In this document: positions 1-11,488 of the stretch, one piece after another | Layout of the letters: the number at the start of each line of letters is the position of its first letter | Position numbering within the stretch: the stretch's first letter is position 1 | Source: Erysipelotrichaceae bacterium | GTDB lineage: Bacteria; Bacillota_I; Bacilli_A; RFN20; CAG-631 | Direction: 5' to 3' | Assembly: GCA_022767485.1 (NCBI GenBank) | Contig: JALEMY010000142.1 | Coordinates: 1 to 38,245 of the forward strand | Length of the DNA stretch: 38,245 nt | Position numbers and translations under genes: made by a program | Notes under the pieces: generated by a model | Databases searched by the model: none | The model's input: the letters and a program-made list of their open reading frames with translations, nothing else | What the model was told of the DNA's origin: nothing

Positions 1-160
1 CATAATAACATATAATGATTTTTTTATCTATAATTAAATCAAAATGCATTTACTTTACTTAAAAAAGTTTTAATTATCCATTCAAAACTGCAATATCTCT
101 GTTTAGAGCATAATAACTGCATTTACTTTAATAATTAGCGAGTCATTTTTTTAGATTATA

Positions 161-189
161 AAAAAAAATAGTGTTTTAGCACTATTTTT
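161..189 (-). terminator. Intrinsic terminator overlapping the stop of the 192-aa ORF
   Basis: Inverted repeat AAAAATAGTG-TTTTAG-CACTATTTTT with a T-tract on the minus strand; the TAG stop (182-184) lies in the stem. Confidence 0.8.
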
Positions 190-760
190 CATCACTTTTA
201 TGAAAACTTATTTTACTATTCATTATTTCAAAACATCTTTGTCGCTTATATTTTAATTTTGCTCTTTCAAGGAAAAAAATATCAACAGCCTCCCAAACGA
301 ATACCCAAGCGATAATGTCAATGATATTAAATAAAATTTGATTATCGCTATTTTTCTCTACGATAAGTGAAAGTGCGAAGAAAAAAGCACCAACAAATGT
401 CATAATTAATGATAAAAACAAATGACTTCTCATATCATTACAAAGTTCTATAAATTCACTTGTATAATAATTATTTATAGCTTTTTCGTAAGCAATCTCT
501 TCATTTTCATCAATTTCATTACTTTTAAAAATAAAATGTAACTTAGTTTTAGGTTTTAAATGTTTTACACTATTTTCTAAACAATCAGCAACTTCAGTAG
601 TAATAATTGGTTGTTCATTTATCGAATAATAAGACAAAAAATCATCATCTTTTAATACAGAAATCGAAATTATGGTTCTTCCTTCTTCATCTATTAATGC
701 TTTCTTTCTTTTTTGAGATTCTTTTAATTCCTTATTAATTTTAAAAAAATGTTTATCCAT
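182..760 (-). CDS. Uncharacterised membrane protein, about two TM segments near the C-terminus
   Basis: 192-aa ORF; hydrophobic stretches LFLSLIMTFVGAFFFALSLIV and IIDIIAWVFVWEAVDIFFL; followed by a terminator. Confidence 0.75.
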   Translation of the reverse strand: MDKHFFKINKELKESQKRKKALIDEEGRTIISISVLKDDDFLSYYSINEQPIITTEVADCLENSVKHLKPKTKLHFIFKSNEIDENEEIAYEKAINNYYTSEFIELCNDMRSHLFLSLIMTFVGAFFFALSLIVEKNSDNQILFNIIDIIAWVFVWEAVDIFFLERAKLKYKRQRCFEIMNSKISFHKSDEK

Positions 761-765
761 ATTGT

Positions 766-2031
766 TTACCCATTTTGAGCAATAACGTATGCACTTTCTA
801 TTAATTTTTTAGCTTCAAGAATGTCTTTTTTATCTGTATAGCATGTTGCTAAAACATCGCCAACATGTATTTTATCGTGAGCTTTCTTTTTTAATACAAT
901 ACCAGCTGACATATCTATAACATCATCTTTAGTCTGTCTTCCTCCACCAAGAAGCATACTAGCTTGGCCAATTGATAATGCTTTTACTTTTTTAATAATG
1001 CCATCTTTCGTAGAAATTATATCAAATGAATATTTTGCTTGTTTAAATAATGAGTAATCATCAACAACATTTGCGTTGCCACCTTGGCATGAAACAAATT
1101 CTTTAAACTTTTCTAAAGCTTTTTTAGAATATAATACTTCTTTAGCATATTCGTATGCTTTTTGATATGAATCATACATTTTACTTTCATGTAAAAATTC
1201 AGCACAAATATGTAAACATAATTCAGTTAAATCCTTTGGCCCATTACCCTTTAATGTTTCTATACTTTCAATTACTTCTAAAGAATTGCCGATATTGTTA
1301 CCTAAAGGTTCATTCATATTGGATATGACAACTTTAATCGTTCTATTAAGTTTATGTCCTACATAAATCATTAAATCAGCAAGTTCCTTAGCTGCTTTTT
1401 TGCTTTTCATAAAAGCTCCATCACCATATTTTACATCAAGTTCAATAATCTTTGCCCCAGAAGCTATTTTCTTTGAGACGATAGATGAGCAAATAAGTGG
1501 CATTGAATCAACTGTTCCTGTGACATCTCTTAAGGCATACAACTTTTTATCTGCTGGTACCAGTTCTGCTGTTTGTCCTATAACAGAAATACCGATTTTT
1601 TGAACTTGTGAAATAAAATCTTCATGTGATAATGATGTTTTAAAATTAGGAATAGATTCTAATTTGTCGATAGTTCCACCAGTATGTCCAAGTCCTCTTC
1701 CTGACATTTTAGCGATTTTTAGACCACATGCAGCTACTAATGGTGCCAATACTAACGTTGTTTTATCACCAACGCCACCAGTTGAATGCTTATCGACAAT
1801 ATGTCCTTTGATGCACGATAAATCATTGACATCGCCAGAATATAACATAGCTCTTGTCAAGTCAACGGTTTCTCTTTTATTCATTCCGTTAAGTTTAATG
1901 GCCATTAATAAAGAAGAAGCTTGATAATCAGCTATATTACCATTTACATAATTGGTGATAAAATATTCAATTTCTTTTCTACTTAAAGCCTTGTTTTTTG
2001 CTTTTTTTTCAATAATTGCAATAATATTCAT
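766..2031 (-). CDS. pdp: Pyrimidine-nucleoside/thymidine phosphorylase
   Basis: Motifs KHSTGGVGDKTTLVLAPLVAACGLKIAKMSGRGLGHTGGTIDKLESIP; RBS AAAGGAG upstream. Confidence 0.95.
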   Translation of the reverse strand: MNIIAIIEKKAKNKALSRKEIEYFITNYVNGNIADYQASSLLMAIKLNGMNKRETVDLTRAMLYSGDVNDLSCIKGHIVDKHSTGGVGDKTTLVLAPLVAACGLKIAKMSGRGLGHTGGTIDKLESIPNFKTSLSHEDFISQVQKIGISVIGQTAELVPADKKLYALRDVTGTVDSMPLICSSIVSKKIASGAKIIELDVKYGDGAFMKSKKAAKELADLMIYVGHKLNRTIKVVISNMNEPLGNNIGNSLEVIESIETLKGNGPKDLTELCLHICAEFLHESKMYDSYQKAYEYAKEVLYSKKALEKFKEFVSCQGGNANVVDDYSLFKQAKYSFDIISTKDGIIKKVKALSIGQASMLLGGGRQTKDDVIDMSAGIVLKKKAHDKIHVGDVLATCYTDKKDILEAKKLIESAYVIAQNG

Positions 2032-2114
2032 CGATTTTTTTCTCCTTTTTAAACCTTATGAGCTTATTTATCTGTTATTAGTATTTTAAACTCCATGATC
2101 AAATGATGAGATGA

Positions 2115-2864
2115 TTATTTATCTTTTAATTTTTTATTTAATAGATCAAATTCATCTACTTGCTTTTGTAATTGTTCCCTTAAAATTTCGTTAAAATCTT
2201 TTCTATTTTCTAAATAAAAACTATATGGTATTGTTTCAAACACACGTACATTTACTCTTTCTTTAGGATATTTAAATAAATGAAATGAAAGTGGCGCTGA
2301 TGTATTATGAACGCAAATTAACACAGTTTCCGATTGAGAGTAGTGGACCATAGTTTTTAATGCTGCCTTAAAAGGGGCAACACGACCATCTTTGCTTCTT
2401 GTGCCTTCAGCAAAAATTACAATGTTTTTACCACTTTTTACTAGTAATCCTGCTTCCTTACAAATTTTTAATGATTGTCTTGGGTCTTCTCTATCAATTG
2501 ATAAAGTATCAATAGCTTTTAAATGAGTATTTAAAAAAGGAACTTTAGAGTTTTCTTTTTTTGAAACGAATATCAATGGCTTTTCAAAGATTATTATCAA
2601 AGCTAAAACGTCATAAATATTTAAATGATTGGCAACATAAATACGCCCTTGTCCATCTTGTTGTGTTTTATTGATAATTTCTTTATTAATCACATTCAAA
2701 TCAACCCTTAAAAACACATTAAGCCATCTAATTGTATTTCTTACAACTTTATATCTTTTTTCAATGCCAAACACCTTTTTGTTAGCATTCATAATCAAAA
2801 GCACTATTTGGCTATATATTATACGTGGAATAACAAAAATGGCTACTAAAATCCATTTTATCAT
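2115..2864 (-). CDS. plsC: 1-acyl-sn-glycerol-3-phosphate acyltransferase (PlsC family)
   Basis: NHLNIYD (NHxxxxD variant) and FAEGTRSKDG motifs; start refined to ATG at 2864 (RBS AGAGGTG), forming TAATG with the folA stop. Confidence 0.88.
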   Translation of the reverse strand: MIKWILVAIFVIPRIIYSQIVLLIMNANKKVFGIEKRYKVVRNTIRWLNVFLRVDLNVINKEIINKTQQDGQGRIYVANHLNIYDVLALIIIFEKPLIFVSKKENSKVPFLNTHLKAIDTLSIDREDPRQSLKICKEAGLLVKSGKNIVIFAEGTRSKDGRVAPFKAALKTMVHYSQSETVLICVHNTSAPLSFHLFKYPKERVNVRVFETIPYSFYLENRKDFNEILREQLQKQVDEFDLLNKKLKDK

Positions 2865-3334
2865 TAGCGGCACCTCTTATATATTTTAATAACAAATTCT
2901 TCTCTATCTTCTTTTTCTTCTAAAACAAAATCTTCTTCTATTGATGGAAAAAAAGTGTCTCCTTCATATTCTTTTTTTACTTCGGATATAATTAGTTTAT
3001 CAACATATGGCAAAGCTAATTTATAAATTGTAGCTCCACCACACACAACCAATTCTTCATCTTTATTTTTATATTCTTTTAATGTTGAAAACAAATCATG
3101 TGTAATGCTTACATCTTCATGATCATAAGTAAAATCAGTTTTAGTAGCAACTATTGTTTTCCTTTTTGGTAATGGCTTTCCAATAGAAATAAATGTTTGT
3201 TCTCCCATAATTATGGTTTTATTTAAAGTGTAATTTTTAAAGTGAATAAAATCTTCTTTAATATGCCATGGAATTTTATTATCTTTTCCTATTACACGAT
3301 TATTTTTACTATATGCAACAATAAGTGAAATCAT
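2864..3334 (-). CDS. folA: Dihydrofolate reductase
   Basis: [36 protein letters not shown]...[18 protein letters not shown]...[24 protein letters not shown]. Confidence 0.95.
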   Translation of the reverse strand: MISLIVAYSKNNRVIGKDNKIPWHIKEDFIHFKNYTLNKTIIMGEQTFISIGKPLPKRKTIVATKTDFTYDHEDVSITHDLFSTLKEYKNKDEELVVCGGATIYKLALPYVDKLIISEVKKEYEGDTFFPSIEEDFVLEEKEDREEFVIKIYKRCR

Positions 3335-4203
3335 ACTGCTATCTCTCCTTTAATAGTAGGCCATGGATCATAACCTTCTAATACGAAATCCTCCAATTTA
3401 AAATCAGTAATAGAAGTGGCATCATCTTTTAATATTTTTAATGTTGGAAGTTTTCTACATGTCCTTGTCAATTGTTCTTTTACTTGATTTATATGATTGC
3501 TATAAATGTGAGCATCCCCAAAAGTATGAACGAAATCTCCAAGTTTTAAATTGCACACTTTAGCAAGCATCATCGTAAGTAATGAATAAGAGGCAATATT
3601 GAAAGGAACACCTAAAAATACATCGGCACTTCTTTGATACAATTGACACGATAAACGATCATCAGCATCTACATAAAACTGTACGAAAGCATGACATGGA
3701 GGTAATGCCATCTCTTTTATTTGTGCAGGATTCCATGCACATATAATCAATCTTCTTGAAGTCTTATTTACTTTCAATTCGTGTTCTAATTCCTTTATTT
3801 GATCAACCCCAAAAAAGTCACGCCATTGATGACCATATACCGGGCCTAACTCACCCCATTTTTTGGCAAATTCTTCATCATTTGCCACTTTATTAGCAAA
3901 TTCTTTTATCGTTTCGTTTTGATATTGCAAACTTTTTTTATATTTGTCAAATGGCCAATCATCCCAAATATGAACATTTTGTTGAACTAAAGGACGAATG
4001 TTTGTAGAGCCACTAATAAACCATAATAATTCGACGATTATTCCTCTTAAGAACACTTTTTTAGTAGTTAATAAAGGAAATCCCTTATTTAAATCATAGC
4101 GACATTGATAACCAAATAAAGAAATAGTCCCAGTATTTGTTCTATCATCCTTATATTTTCCATATGTTAATATGTCTTCACACAGTTTCTTATATTGTTC
4201 CAT
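3331..4203 (-). CDS. thyA: Thymidylate synthase
   Basis: ThyA motifs [62 protein letters not shown]; start refined to 4203 (RBS GGAGG). Confidence 0.97.
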   Translation of the reverse strand: MEQYKKLCEDILTYGKYKDDRTNTGTISLFGYQCRYDLNKGFPLLTTKKVFLRGIIVELLWFISGSTNIRPLVQQNVHIWDDWPFDKYKKSLQYQNETIKEFANKVANDEEFAKKWGELGPVYGHQWRDFFGVDQIKELEHELKVNKTSRRLIICAWNPAQIKEMALPPCHAFVQFYVDADDRLSCQLYQRSADVFLGVPFNIASYSLLTMMLAKVCNLKLGDFVHTFGDAHIYSNHINQVKEQLTRTCRKLPTLKILKDDATSITDFKLEDFVLEGYDPWPTIKGEIAV

Positions 4204-4228
4204 ATAAACCTCCACTTACTATAGTTTT

Positions 4229-4262
4229 ATTATACATTTTTCTTTACTTAGAAGTAAAGAAA
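4229..4262 (-). promoter_or_regulatory. thyA promoter with overlapping palindromic operator-like element
   Basis: -10 TATAAT (4229-4234), -35 TTTACT 18 bp upstream; perfect palindrome TTTCTTTACTT-AG-AAGTAAAGAAA (4239-4262). Confidence 0.65.
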
Positions 4263-4275
4263 TTAGCATATAAAA

Positions 4276-4321
4276 AAAATAAAGGTAAGATAATCAACAA
4301 AGATTGTTTTATTATCTTACC
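4276..4321 (-). terminator. Intrinsic terminator downstream of acpS
   Basis: GGTAAGATAAT...ATTATCTTACC hairpin (4284-4321) followed by a T-rich tract on the minus strand. Confidence 0.85.
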
Positions 4322-4335
4322 ATTTTATCATCATT

Positions 4336-4686
4336 TTATAAAATTACAACTACTGCAACTGCTACACCAGCATCATGAGATACAGTAAGAAGCGCATTAG
4401 GAATTCCTTTAAATTTAGGAACTCCGTTTTCATCTTTATAAATTGAAATATCTGGTAAAGAAACACCTTCAAAAGTACTAACGCCTATAGCTTTCAAGTA
4501 AGCTTCTTTACTTGCAAGACGACCACCTAAAAATTCCATAGCTCTTTCTCTATCAGTTTTTAAATAAGAATTGAATTCAACCATTTCTTTTCTCGATAAT
4601 ATTTTATTTGCAACTTTATCTGAAATTCTCGATACATTAACAATATCAATTCCAATACCTTTCATGTTCATCACTCCTTCAGTCAT
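4336..4686 (-). CDS. acpS: Holo-[acyl-carrier-protein] synthase
   Basis: MKGIGIDIVNVSRI...FLGGRLASKEAYLKAIG...VSHDAGVAVAVVV; start likely MKGIGID (about 4665) rather than the first Met. Confidence 0.92.
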   Translation of the reverse strand: MTEGVMNMKGIGIDIVNVSRISDKVANKILSRKEMVEFNSYLKTDRERAMEFLGGRLASKEAYLKAIGVSTFEGVSLPDISIYKDENGVPKFKGIPNALLTVSHDAGVAVAVVVIL

Positions 4687-4709
4687 TTTATTAATAAAAT
4701 ATTAATAAT

Positions 4710-4738
4710 ATTATAAAATATTCCTATTCTTTGGTCAA
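4710..4738 (-). promoter_or_regulatory. Sigma-A-type promoter for acpS; -35 overlaps the ftsK stop codon
   Basis: TTGACC (4733-4738), 17-bp spacer, TATAAT (4710-4715); ftsK TGA at 4735-4737. Confidence 0.8.
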
Positions 4739-7545
4739 TAATTTGAGTTGTCTTGTTCATCAATAATGACCTCATTTATTTCCACTTCATCGAAAGTTTT
4801 TTCATCTTTTGAAATTAAAACTTCCCTAGGTTTTGAACCATTTTCAGGTCCAATAATACCTTCATCTTCAAGCATATCAATATATCGTCCTGCTTTGCCA
4901 TAGCCAATAGCTAATTTTCGTACAAGGAATGATGCTGAAGCTTTACCTTCTTTAATTACTAATTCCTTAACTTTTTCATATTCAGCATTGTTTTGCTCAT
5001 CTTTTGCATTGCTTTCTAAAGCAAATTGCAATCTTTCTTCTTGCTGCTTTTCTTCCTCACTTCTCAAATCCATAAAATTAACATCATATTGAGTAGGACA
5101 TTGTTTTTTACAATATTCTACAACATCGCTAATTTCTTTATCTGATACATAAACTCCTTGAACTCGACGTAGACCAGTAAAATCAGGCGTTAACAACAAC
5201 ATATCGCCATTATTTAATAATTTTTCTGCTCCTCCTAAATCTATGACTGTTCTTGAATCAGCAAGAGAAGACAACCTAAATGTTAATCTACAAGGCAAAT
5301 TAGTTTTTATTGTTCCTGGAATTACATTTACGTCAGGTCTTTGTGTTGCTAAAATCAAATGAATCCCTGCCGCTCTACCAAGTTGAGCAAGTTTTTGAAT
5401 TCTTTCTTCCACCATAACGCGATTTTTTGAAAGCATCAACTCAGCAAATTCGTCAACAACAAGAATGATAAATGGCATTTTTTCTTTATTTTCAGCAACT
5501 TGAATTTCGTTATATGATGCAATATTTTTAACCCCAAATTGTGAAAAAGTTGTAAATCTCTTATCCATTTCTATACATAACTTATCAAGTGCCACTCTAG
5601 CTTTTTCAGAATCTGTAATAATAGGACATAAAAGATGAGGAATATCTTTATAAAATAACATTTCTACACGTTTTGGATCAACCATAATAAACTTTACTTC
5701 ATTTGGCTTATAATTCATCAAAATACTTAAAATTATTGTGTTAGCACATACTGATTTCCCCGAATTTGTTGCTCCTGATATCAAACAATGAGGCATATCA
5801 CAAATTGGAAAGGAAAGTGGTGTACCAGCAATATCTTTGCCAATTGGAACATATAGTTTATGCTTTTTATTTGGCATTTTTGAAATGATTTCTTTTAAAG
5901 AAACCATAGCACGATATTCATTTGGGATTTCAATTCCAATCGCTGATTTACCAGGAATTGGAGATTCAATACGAATCGAGTTTACTCCTAAAGCAAGTTT
6001 AAAATCCTCTTGCAAGTTAGTGAATGAATTAACACGAACACCTGGCGCTAAAGAAATTTCAAATCGTGTAACAGAAGGGCCTACTACAAAATTGTTAATC
6101 GAAGCAGAAACGTTTAACTCGCGCATTTTTTCCATCAAGATTTCTGCTTTTTCTTTTGCAATTTCTTCATTTTTCATTGTTATACCATTATCAATTTGCT
6201 CTTTTAATAAAAATAATGGCGGTAATTGATAATTATTAAAATCAAATGAATTTTGATTTTCTTCAACTTTTACATTATTAACAGATAAATTCTCTAGTTT
6301 TTCATTTTCTTTTGTTAGATATTCATTAACATCTATTGAAGAATCATCTTCAATTTTGACATCTTCGATGATTATATCATTATTATTTTCCTTTTTATTA
6401 TCGATATCATCATTTAATGAAAAATTAATTTGATCAAGTTTTACTTCATCACTTAATGTGTCATTAACAATAACTTCATCACTTAAAGTATCATTAACAA
6501 TAACCTCATCGTTTTTATTTTCTTCTTTAACTTCCTTTTCATTTTTCTCTTCATCAAATTCGTTGAAGTTAGAAGAATAAATCTCTGCTAATTTAACTTC
6601 TTTATTTTCATTTAGTTTTTGTGAGGAAACGCTTGGGTGTTTCATCGACAATGAATAGATTTCATCATCGAATTGACTTAACAAGCCATCAAGCTTTTTA
6701 TGTTTTTGAATTGTTGATGTATATGAATAATTATCTCCTTCAATATTCATTTTTGTCGGTTCAACAAGGCTATCTTTCTGACTATTATTATTTGAAAAAT
6801 CAAATTCAACCGTTTCTACATTATCGATATTATTATCTTGTTTCTCTATAGATTTTTTTTCTTTTTTCAATGATGCTTGTTCTTCTTTTTTCTTTTGATT
6901 TTTTATAGCTTTTTTTTCAAGTGCTTTATTACGACACTTTTTAATGAATTTAATAAGTTTTTTAACAAAAGGCACAAGTAAAATAAACAATAAACCTACA
7001 AAACAAATCCAGCAAATCACTTGAGTAATGACATAATTTTTGCCAGTTAATGAATTGATTAGACCATAAATCATATATCCTATCATACCGCCACCAAGGT
7101 GCATAATAGTATTTGCATCGTTTCCCTCAGAGATAAAACGATAATTCCATCTATAAACGCCATTTTCTCCAATGTATTTTTCAAAACTTTCCAAAAATGA
7201 CATTTCTTGATTGCTTTCATTTGGCGTTGCTAAACACAAATAAAAAATTAGAATTAATGATATTAAAACCCATTGAATAGCCTTAATTGAACTAAACATC
7301 CTTTTAGAAACTAATAGATAACATCCTATCACTATGATTGTTAATAGCGAAATTGGTGTAAAAGATCCAAATAAGAAAGAAAAAGGCACAGTTAGTACAC
7401 ACCCGACATCACCAGATGTGAAACATAAAATACCATATACGATTAAAAACAATCCAATAAGACGTATTATTGACTGTTTTTGTTCATCTTCAATTGAATA
7501 ATTACCACTTTTAATATTACTTTTTTTTTCTTTCATAATAACCAC
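4735..7545 (-). CDS. ftsK: DNA translocase FtsK/SpoIIIE family
   Basis: N-terminal TM segments, low-complexity linker, Walker A GATNSGKSV, Walker B FIILVVDEFAEL, LATQRPDVNVIPGTIKTNLP, C-terminal gamma-like winged helix. Confidence 0.95.
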   Translation of the reverse strand: MVIMKEKKSNIKSGNYSIEDEQKQSIIRLIGLFLIVYGILCFTSGDVGCVLTVPFSFLFGSFTPISLLTIIVIGCYLLVSKRMFSSIKAIQWVLISLILIFYLCLATPNESNQEMSFLESFEKYIGENGVYRWNYRFISEGNDANTIMHLGGGMIGYMIYGLINSLTGKNYVITQVICWICFVGLLFILLVPFVKKLIKFIKKCRNKALEKKAIKNQKKKEEQASLKKEKKSIEKQDNNIDNVETVEFDFSNNNSQKDSLVEPTKMNIEGDNYSYTSTIQKHKKLDGLLSQFDDEIYSLSMKHPSVSSQKLNENKEVKLAEIYSSNFNEFDEEKNEKEVKEENKNDEVIVNDTLSDEVIVNDTLSDEVKLDQINFSLNDDIDNKKENNNDIIIEDVKIEDDSSIDVNEYLTKENEKLENLSVNNVKVEENQNSFDFNNYQLPPLFLLKEQIDNGITMKNEEIAKEKAEILMEKMRELNVSASINNFVVGPSVTRFEISLAPGVRVNSFTNLQEDFKLALGVNSIRIESPIPGKSAIGIEIPNEYRAMVSLKEIISKMPNKKHKLYVPIGKDIAGTPLSFPICDMPHCLISGATNSGKSVCANTIILSILMNYKPNEVKFIMVDPKRVEMLFYKDIPHLLCPIITDSEKARVALDKLCIEMDKRFTTFSQFGVKNIASYNEIQVAENKEKMPFIILVVDEFAELMLSKNRVMVEERIQKLAQLGRAAGIHLILATQRPDVNVIPGTIKTNLPCRLTFRLSSLADSRTVIDLGGAEKLLNNGDMLLLTPDFTGLRRVQGVYVSDKEISDVVEYCKKQCPTQYDVNFMDLRSEEEKQQEERLQFALESNAKDEQNNAEYEKVKELVIKEGKASASFLVRKLAIGYGKAGRYIDMLEDEGIIGPENGSKPREVLISKDEKTFDEVEINEVIIDEQDNSNY
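6445..6510 (-). repeat. 30-bp tandem duplication in the ftsK linker
   Basis: Two near-identical 30-bp units plus a partial third, encoding SDEVIVNDTL SDEVIVNDTL SDEV. Confidence 0.85.
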
Positions 7546-7740
7546 CTATTTCATTATACATTTTTTTTAAAATAAAATAAATAACAAGTAATGTTATTCA
7601 TAAAACCTTTTTTTGTATATACATGTTCAAATATATATAATTAATTTTTTTTACATCAAATTATCTATACATAAAAAATACTATTTTCATACATTAATTT
7701 TTATAAAATCTTGCAATTTTTTTCTAAAACGGAAAGGAAA

Positions 7741-7784
7741 CATAAAAAAAAGCAAATTAAATGATGTTAACTCAAATAATTTGC
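7741..7784 (-). terminator. Terminator after dnaJ
   Basis: GCAAATTA...TAATTTGC hairpin followed by TTTTTTTT on the minus strand. Confidence 0.75.
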
Positions 7785-7796
7785 AAAATGATTAAA

Positions 7797-8939
7797 TTAT
7801 ATTTTATACATTTTTTTAACTTTATCTGTAAATGCTTCGCTTGGTCTATTTTTGCCATTTCTTTCTCTTTGTCTTAAAACTTCATACATTTCTTTTTCTT
7901 CACGAGATAAAGAAGTAGGTGTTTTAACTATTAAGTGAACAAGTTCATCGCCAAATGAATCGCTACTTACACTCTTAAATCCCTTATTACGAATTCTAAT
8001 GACATCATTATTTTGACTGCCTGCAGGAATAGTGATTCTTTCAAGTCCATATACTGTTGGTACATCAAGAGTAGCTCCTAAAATTGCATCTAATGGCGAA
8101 ATTGGAAATTCTATATGAATATTATTTCCTTCTCTTTTAAATGTTGATGATGCTTCTACACCAATTTCAATGTACAAGTCACCACATTCACCACCAAGTG
8201 TTCCTTGTTGTCCTTTTCCTTGAAGACGAAGTTGACGACCATTAGCAATACCTTGTGGTATTCTTAAATCATAATTTTCTTTAACTTTTTCATATCCTGT
8301 GCCGTTACAGTAATTACAACGTACTTTAATACGCTTACCACTACCCTTACAATCAGGACATGTTCTTTCAGAAGTCATAGTTCCTAAAATTGTTTGTTGG
8401 TTATAACGAACTCTTCCTAACCCTCTACAAGTTGGACATGTTTCAACATCTTTAGGGGATTGTGCACCTGTTCCATGACAATTTGAACATGGTTTATAAT
8501 ATGAAAGTGGTATTGTCTTAACAACACCTTTAACCGATTCCATAAAAGAAATGTTAAGTTTAGAATAAATATCTTCTCCACGAGTAGGTCCAGAAGACGA
8601 ACTGCTACGTCTTGTTCCTCCTCCAAAAAATTGTGAGAATATGTCTCCTAAATCAGAAAAATCAGCGCTATTAAAGCCACCGGCATTAGAATTAAAACCT
8701 CCACCAGCTTGTGGATCGACTCCTGCCCAGCCAAATTGATCATATCGTGCTTTTTTATTTGTATCAGATAAAGTGTCATATGCTTCTTGAACTTCTTTAA
8801 ATTTTTCTGCTGCATCTGCTTCATGATTCAAATCAGGATGATATTTTTTTGCCATTTTACGATATGCTTGTTTTATTTCATCCTGTGAAGCATTTTTATT
8901 TATTCCTAAAGTTTCATATGCATCTTTTTTGCTAGCCAT
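7797..8939 (-). CDS. dnaJ: Chaperone DnaJ
   Basis: J domain with HPD (KKYHPDLNHEADAAEKFKEVQEAY), G/F region, CxxCxGxG zinc repeats; start refined to 8939. Confidence 0.97.
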   Translation of the reverse strand: MASKKDAYETLGINKNASQDEIKQAYRKMAKKYHPDLNHEADAAEKFKEVQEAYDTLSDTNKKARYDQFGWAGVDPQAGGGFNSNAGGFNSADFSDLGDIFSQFFGGGTRRSSSSSGPTRGEDIYSKLNISFMESVKGVVKTIPLSYYKPCSNCHGTGAQSPKDVETCPTCRGLGRVRYNQQTILGTMTSERTCPDCKGSGKRIKVRCNYCNGTGYEKVKENYDLRIPQGIANGRQLRLQGKGQQGTLGGECGDLYIEIGVEASSTFKREGNNIHIEFPISPLDAILGATLDVPTVYGLERITIPAGSQNNDVIRIRNKGFKSVSSDSFGDELVHLIVKTPTSLSREEKEMYEVLRQRERNGKNRPSEAFTDKVKKMYKI

Positions 8940-9002
8940 ATACATCTCTCCTTTATACAAAATTGAGGAGTGTAGTCTATTCTACACTCCTATAAAAGTA
9001 AA

Positions 9003-10835
<1,833 letters not shown>

Positions 10836-10843
10836 CTATTACA

Positions 10844-11488
10844 CTAAGCTTTAGCTTGTGTTTCTTCATTTTTAACTTCAACTTCTTTACTTTTACCTAC
10901 AATAACAGTTGCAGGTTTTAGTAAACGATCATGAATTTTGTATCCTTTACGGATAACTTTTATAATTTTATTAACCAATGATTCATCTTCAACTTCTTGA
11001 GTTTCAAGTGCACTGTGAATATTGTGGTCGAATTCATCTCCAACTTTCACTTTAATCTCACTAACACCCTCGCTTTCTAAAGCTTGAATCATTTGCCTAT
11101 AAACCATGTCAAATCCTTGAACATATGGTATGACTTCACTTGGAAGATTATCAACACTTTCGATTACCATTGAAAACATTTCAAAGCTTGGCAATAATTT
11201 TTCAGCTAAGTTTTGTGATGCATACTTTAATGCTTGACGATATTCTTTATCATATTGCTTTCTTTGATTATCTAAGTCAGCAATAGCACGATAATATTTA
11301 TCTTTAAATTTTTTCAATTCTTCTTTTAAAGAATCATTTTCATTATTTAATGCATCAATTTCTTTTTTAAAACGATCTTTTTTTTCTTTTTTATTTTTAT
11401 CACTTTCTAAAGATTCCTCTACTTTTTTTTCTTCTTTATTATTTGTAGTTTCCTCTTTAATTTCTTTTTCTTTTACTTCTTCATTCAT
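10844..11488 (-). CDS. grpE: Nucleotide exchange factor GrpE
   Basis: Charged coiled-coil N-terminus and GrpE core LKDKYYRAIADLDNQRKQ...VGDEFDHNIHSALETQE...GYKIHDRLLKPATVIVGK (approximate). Confidence 0.95.
   Translation of the reverse strand: MNEEVKEKEIKEETTNNKEEKKVEESLESDKNKKEKKDRFKKEIDALNNENDSLKEELKKFKDKYYRAIADLDNQRKQYDKEYRQALKYASQNLAEKLLPSFEMFSMVIESVDNLPSEVIPYVQGFDMVYRQMIQALESEGVSEIKVKVGDEFDHNIHSALETQEVEDESLVNKIIKVIRKGYKIHDRLLKPATVIVGKSKEVEVKNEETQAKA

Noticed and set aside
1-160. Possible small RNA or tRNA at the left edge
   Set aside because: No tRNA-like arms or clear hairpin beyond the terminator at 161-189; too little context
1400-1924. Plus-strand ORFs of 67 and 86 aa inside pdp
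   Set aside because: Antisense shadows of a strongly recognised conserved CDS; same reasoning for the other plus ORFs inside ftsK, uvrA, uvrB, tuf, fusA, rpsG, trmB and thrS
7609-7630. TGTATATACA palindrome upstream of ftsK considered as LexA/SOS box
   Set aside because: Does not match the Gram-positive CGAACatatGTTCG box, and AT-rich palindromes of this length are expected by chance
7613-7795. Plus ORF of 60 aa between ftsK and dnaJ
   Set aside because: Low-complexity AT-rich, overlaps the dnaJ terminator and ftsK upstream region
8417-8626. 69-aa minus ORF inside dnaJ (also 31160-31429 in uvrA and 36351-36608 in fusA)
   Set aside because: Alternate-frame ORFs inside highly conserved genes; no independent evidence
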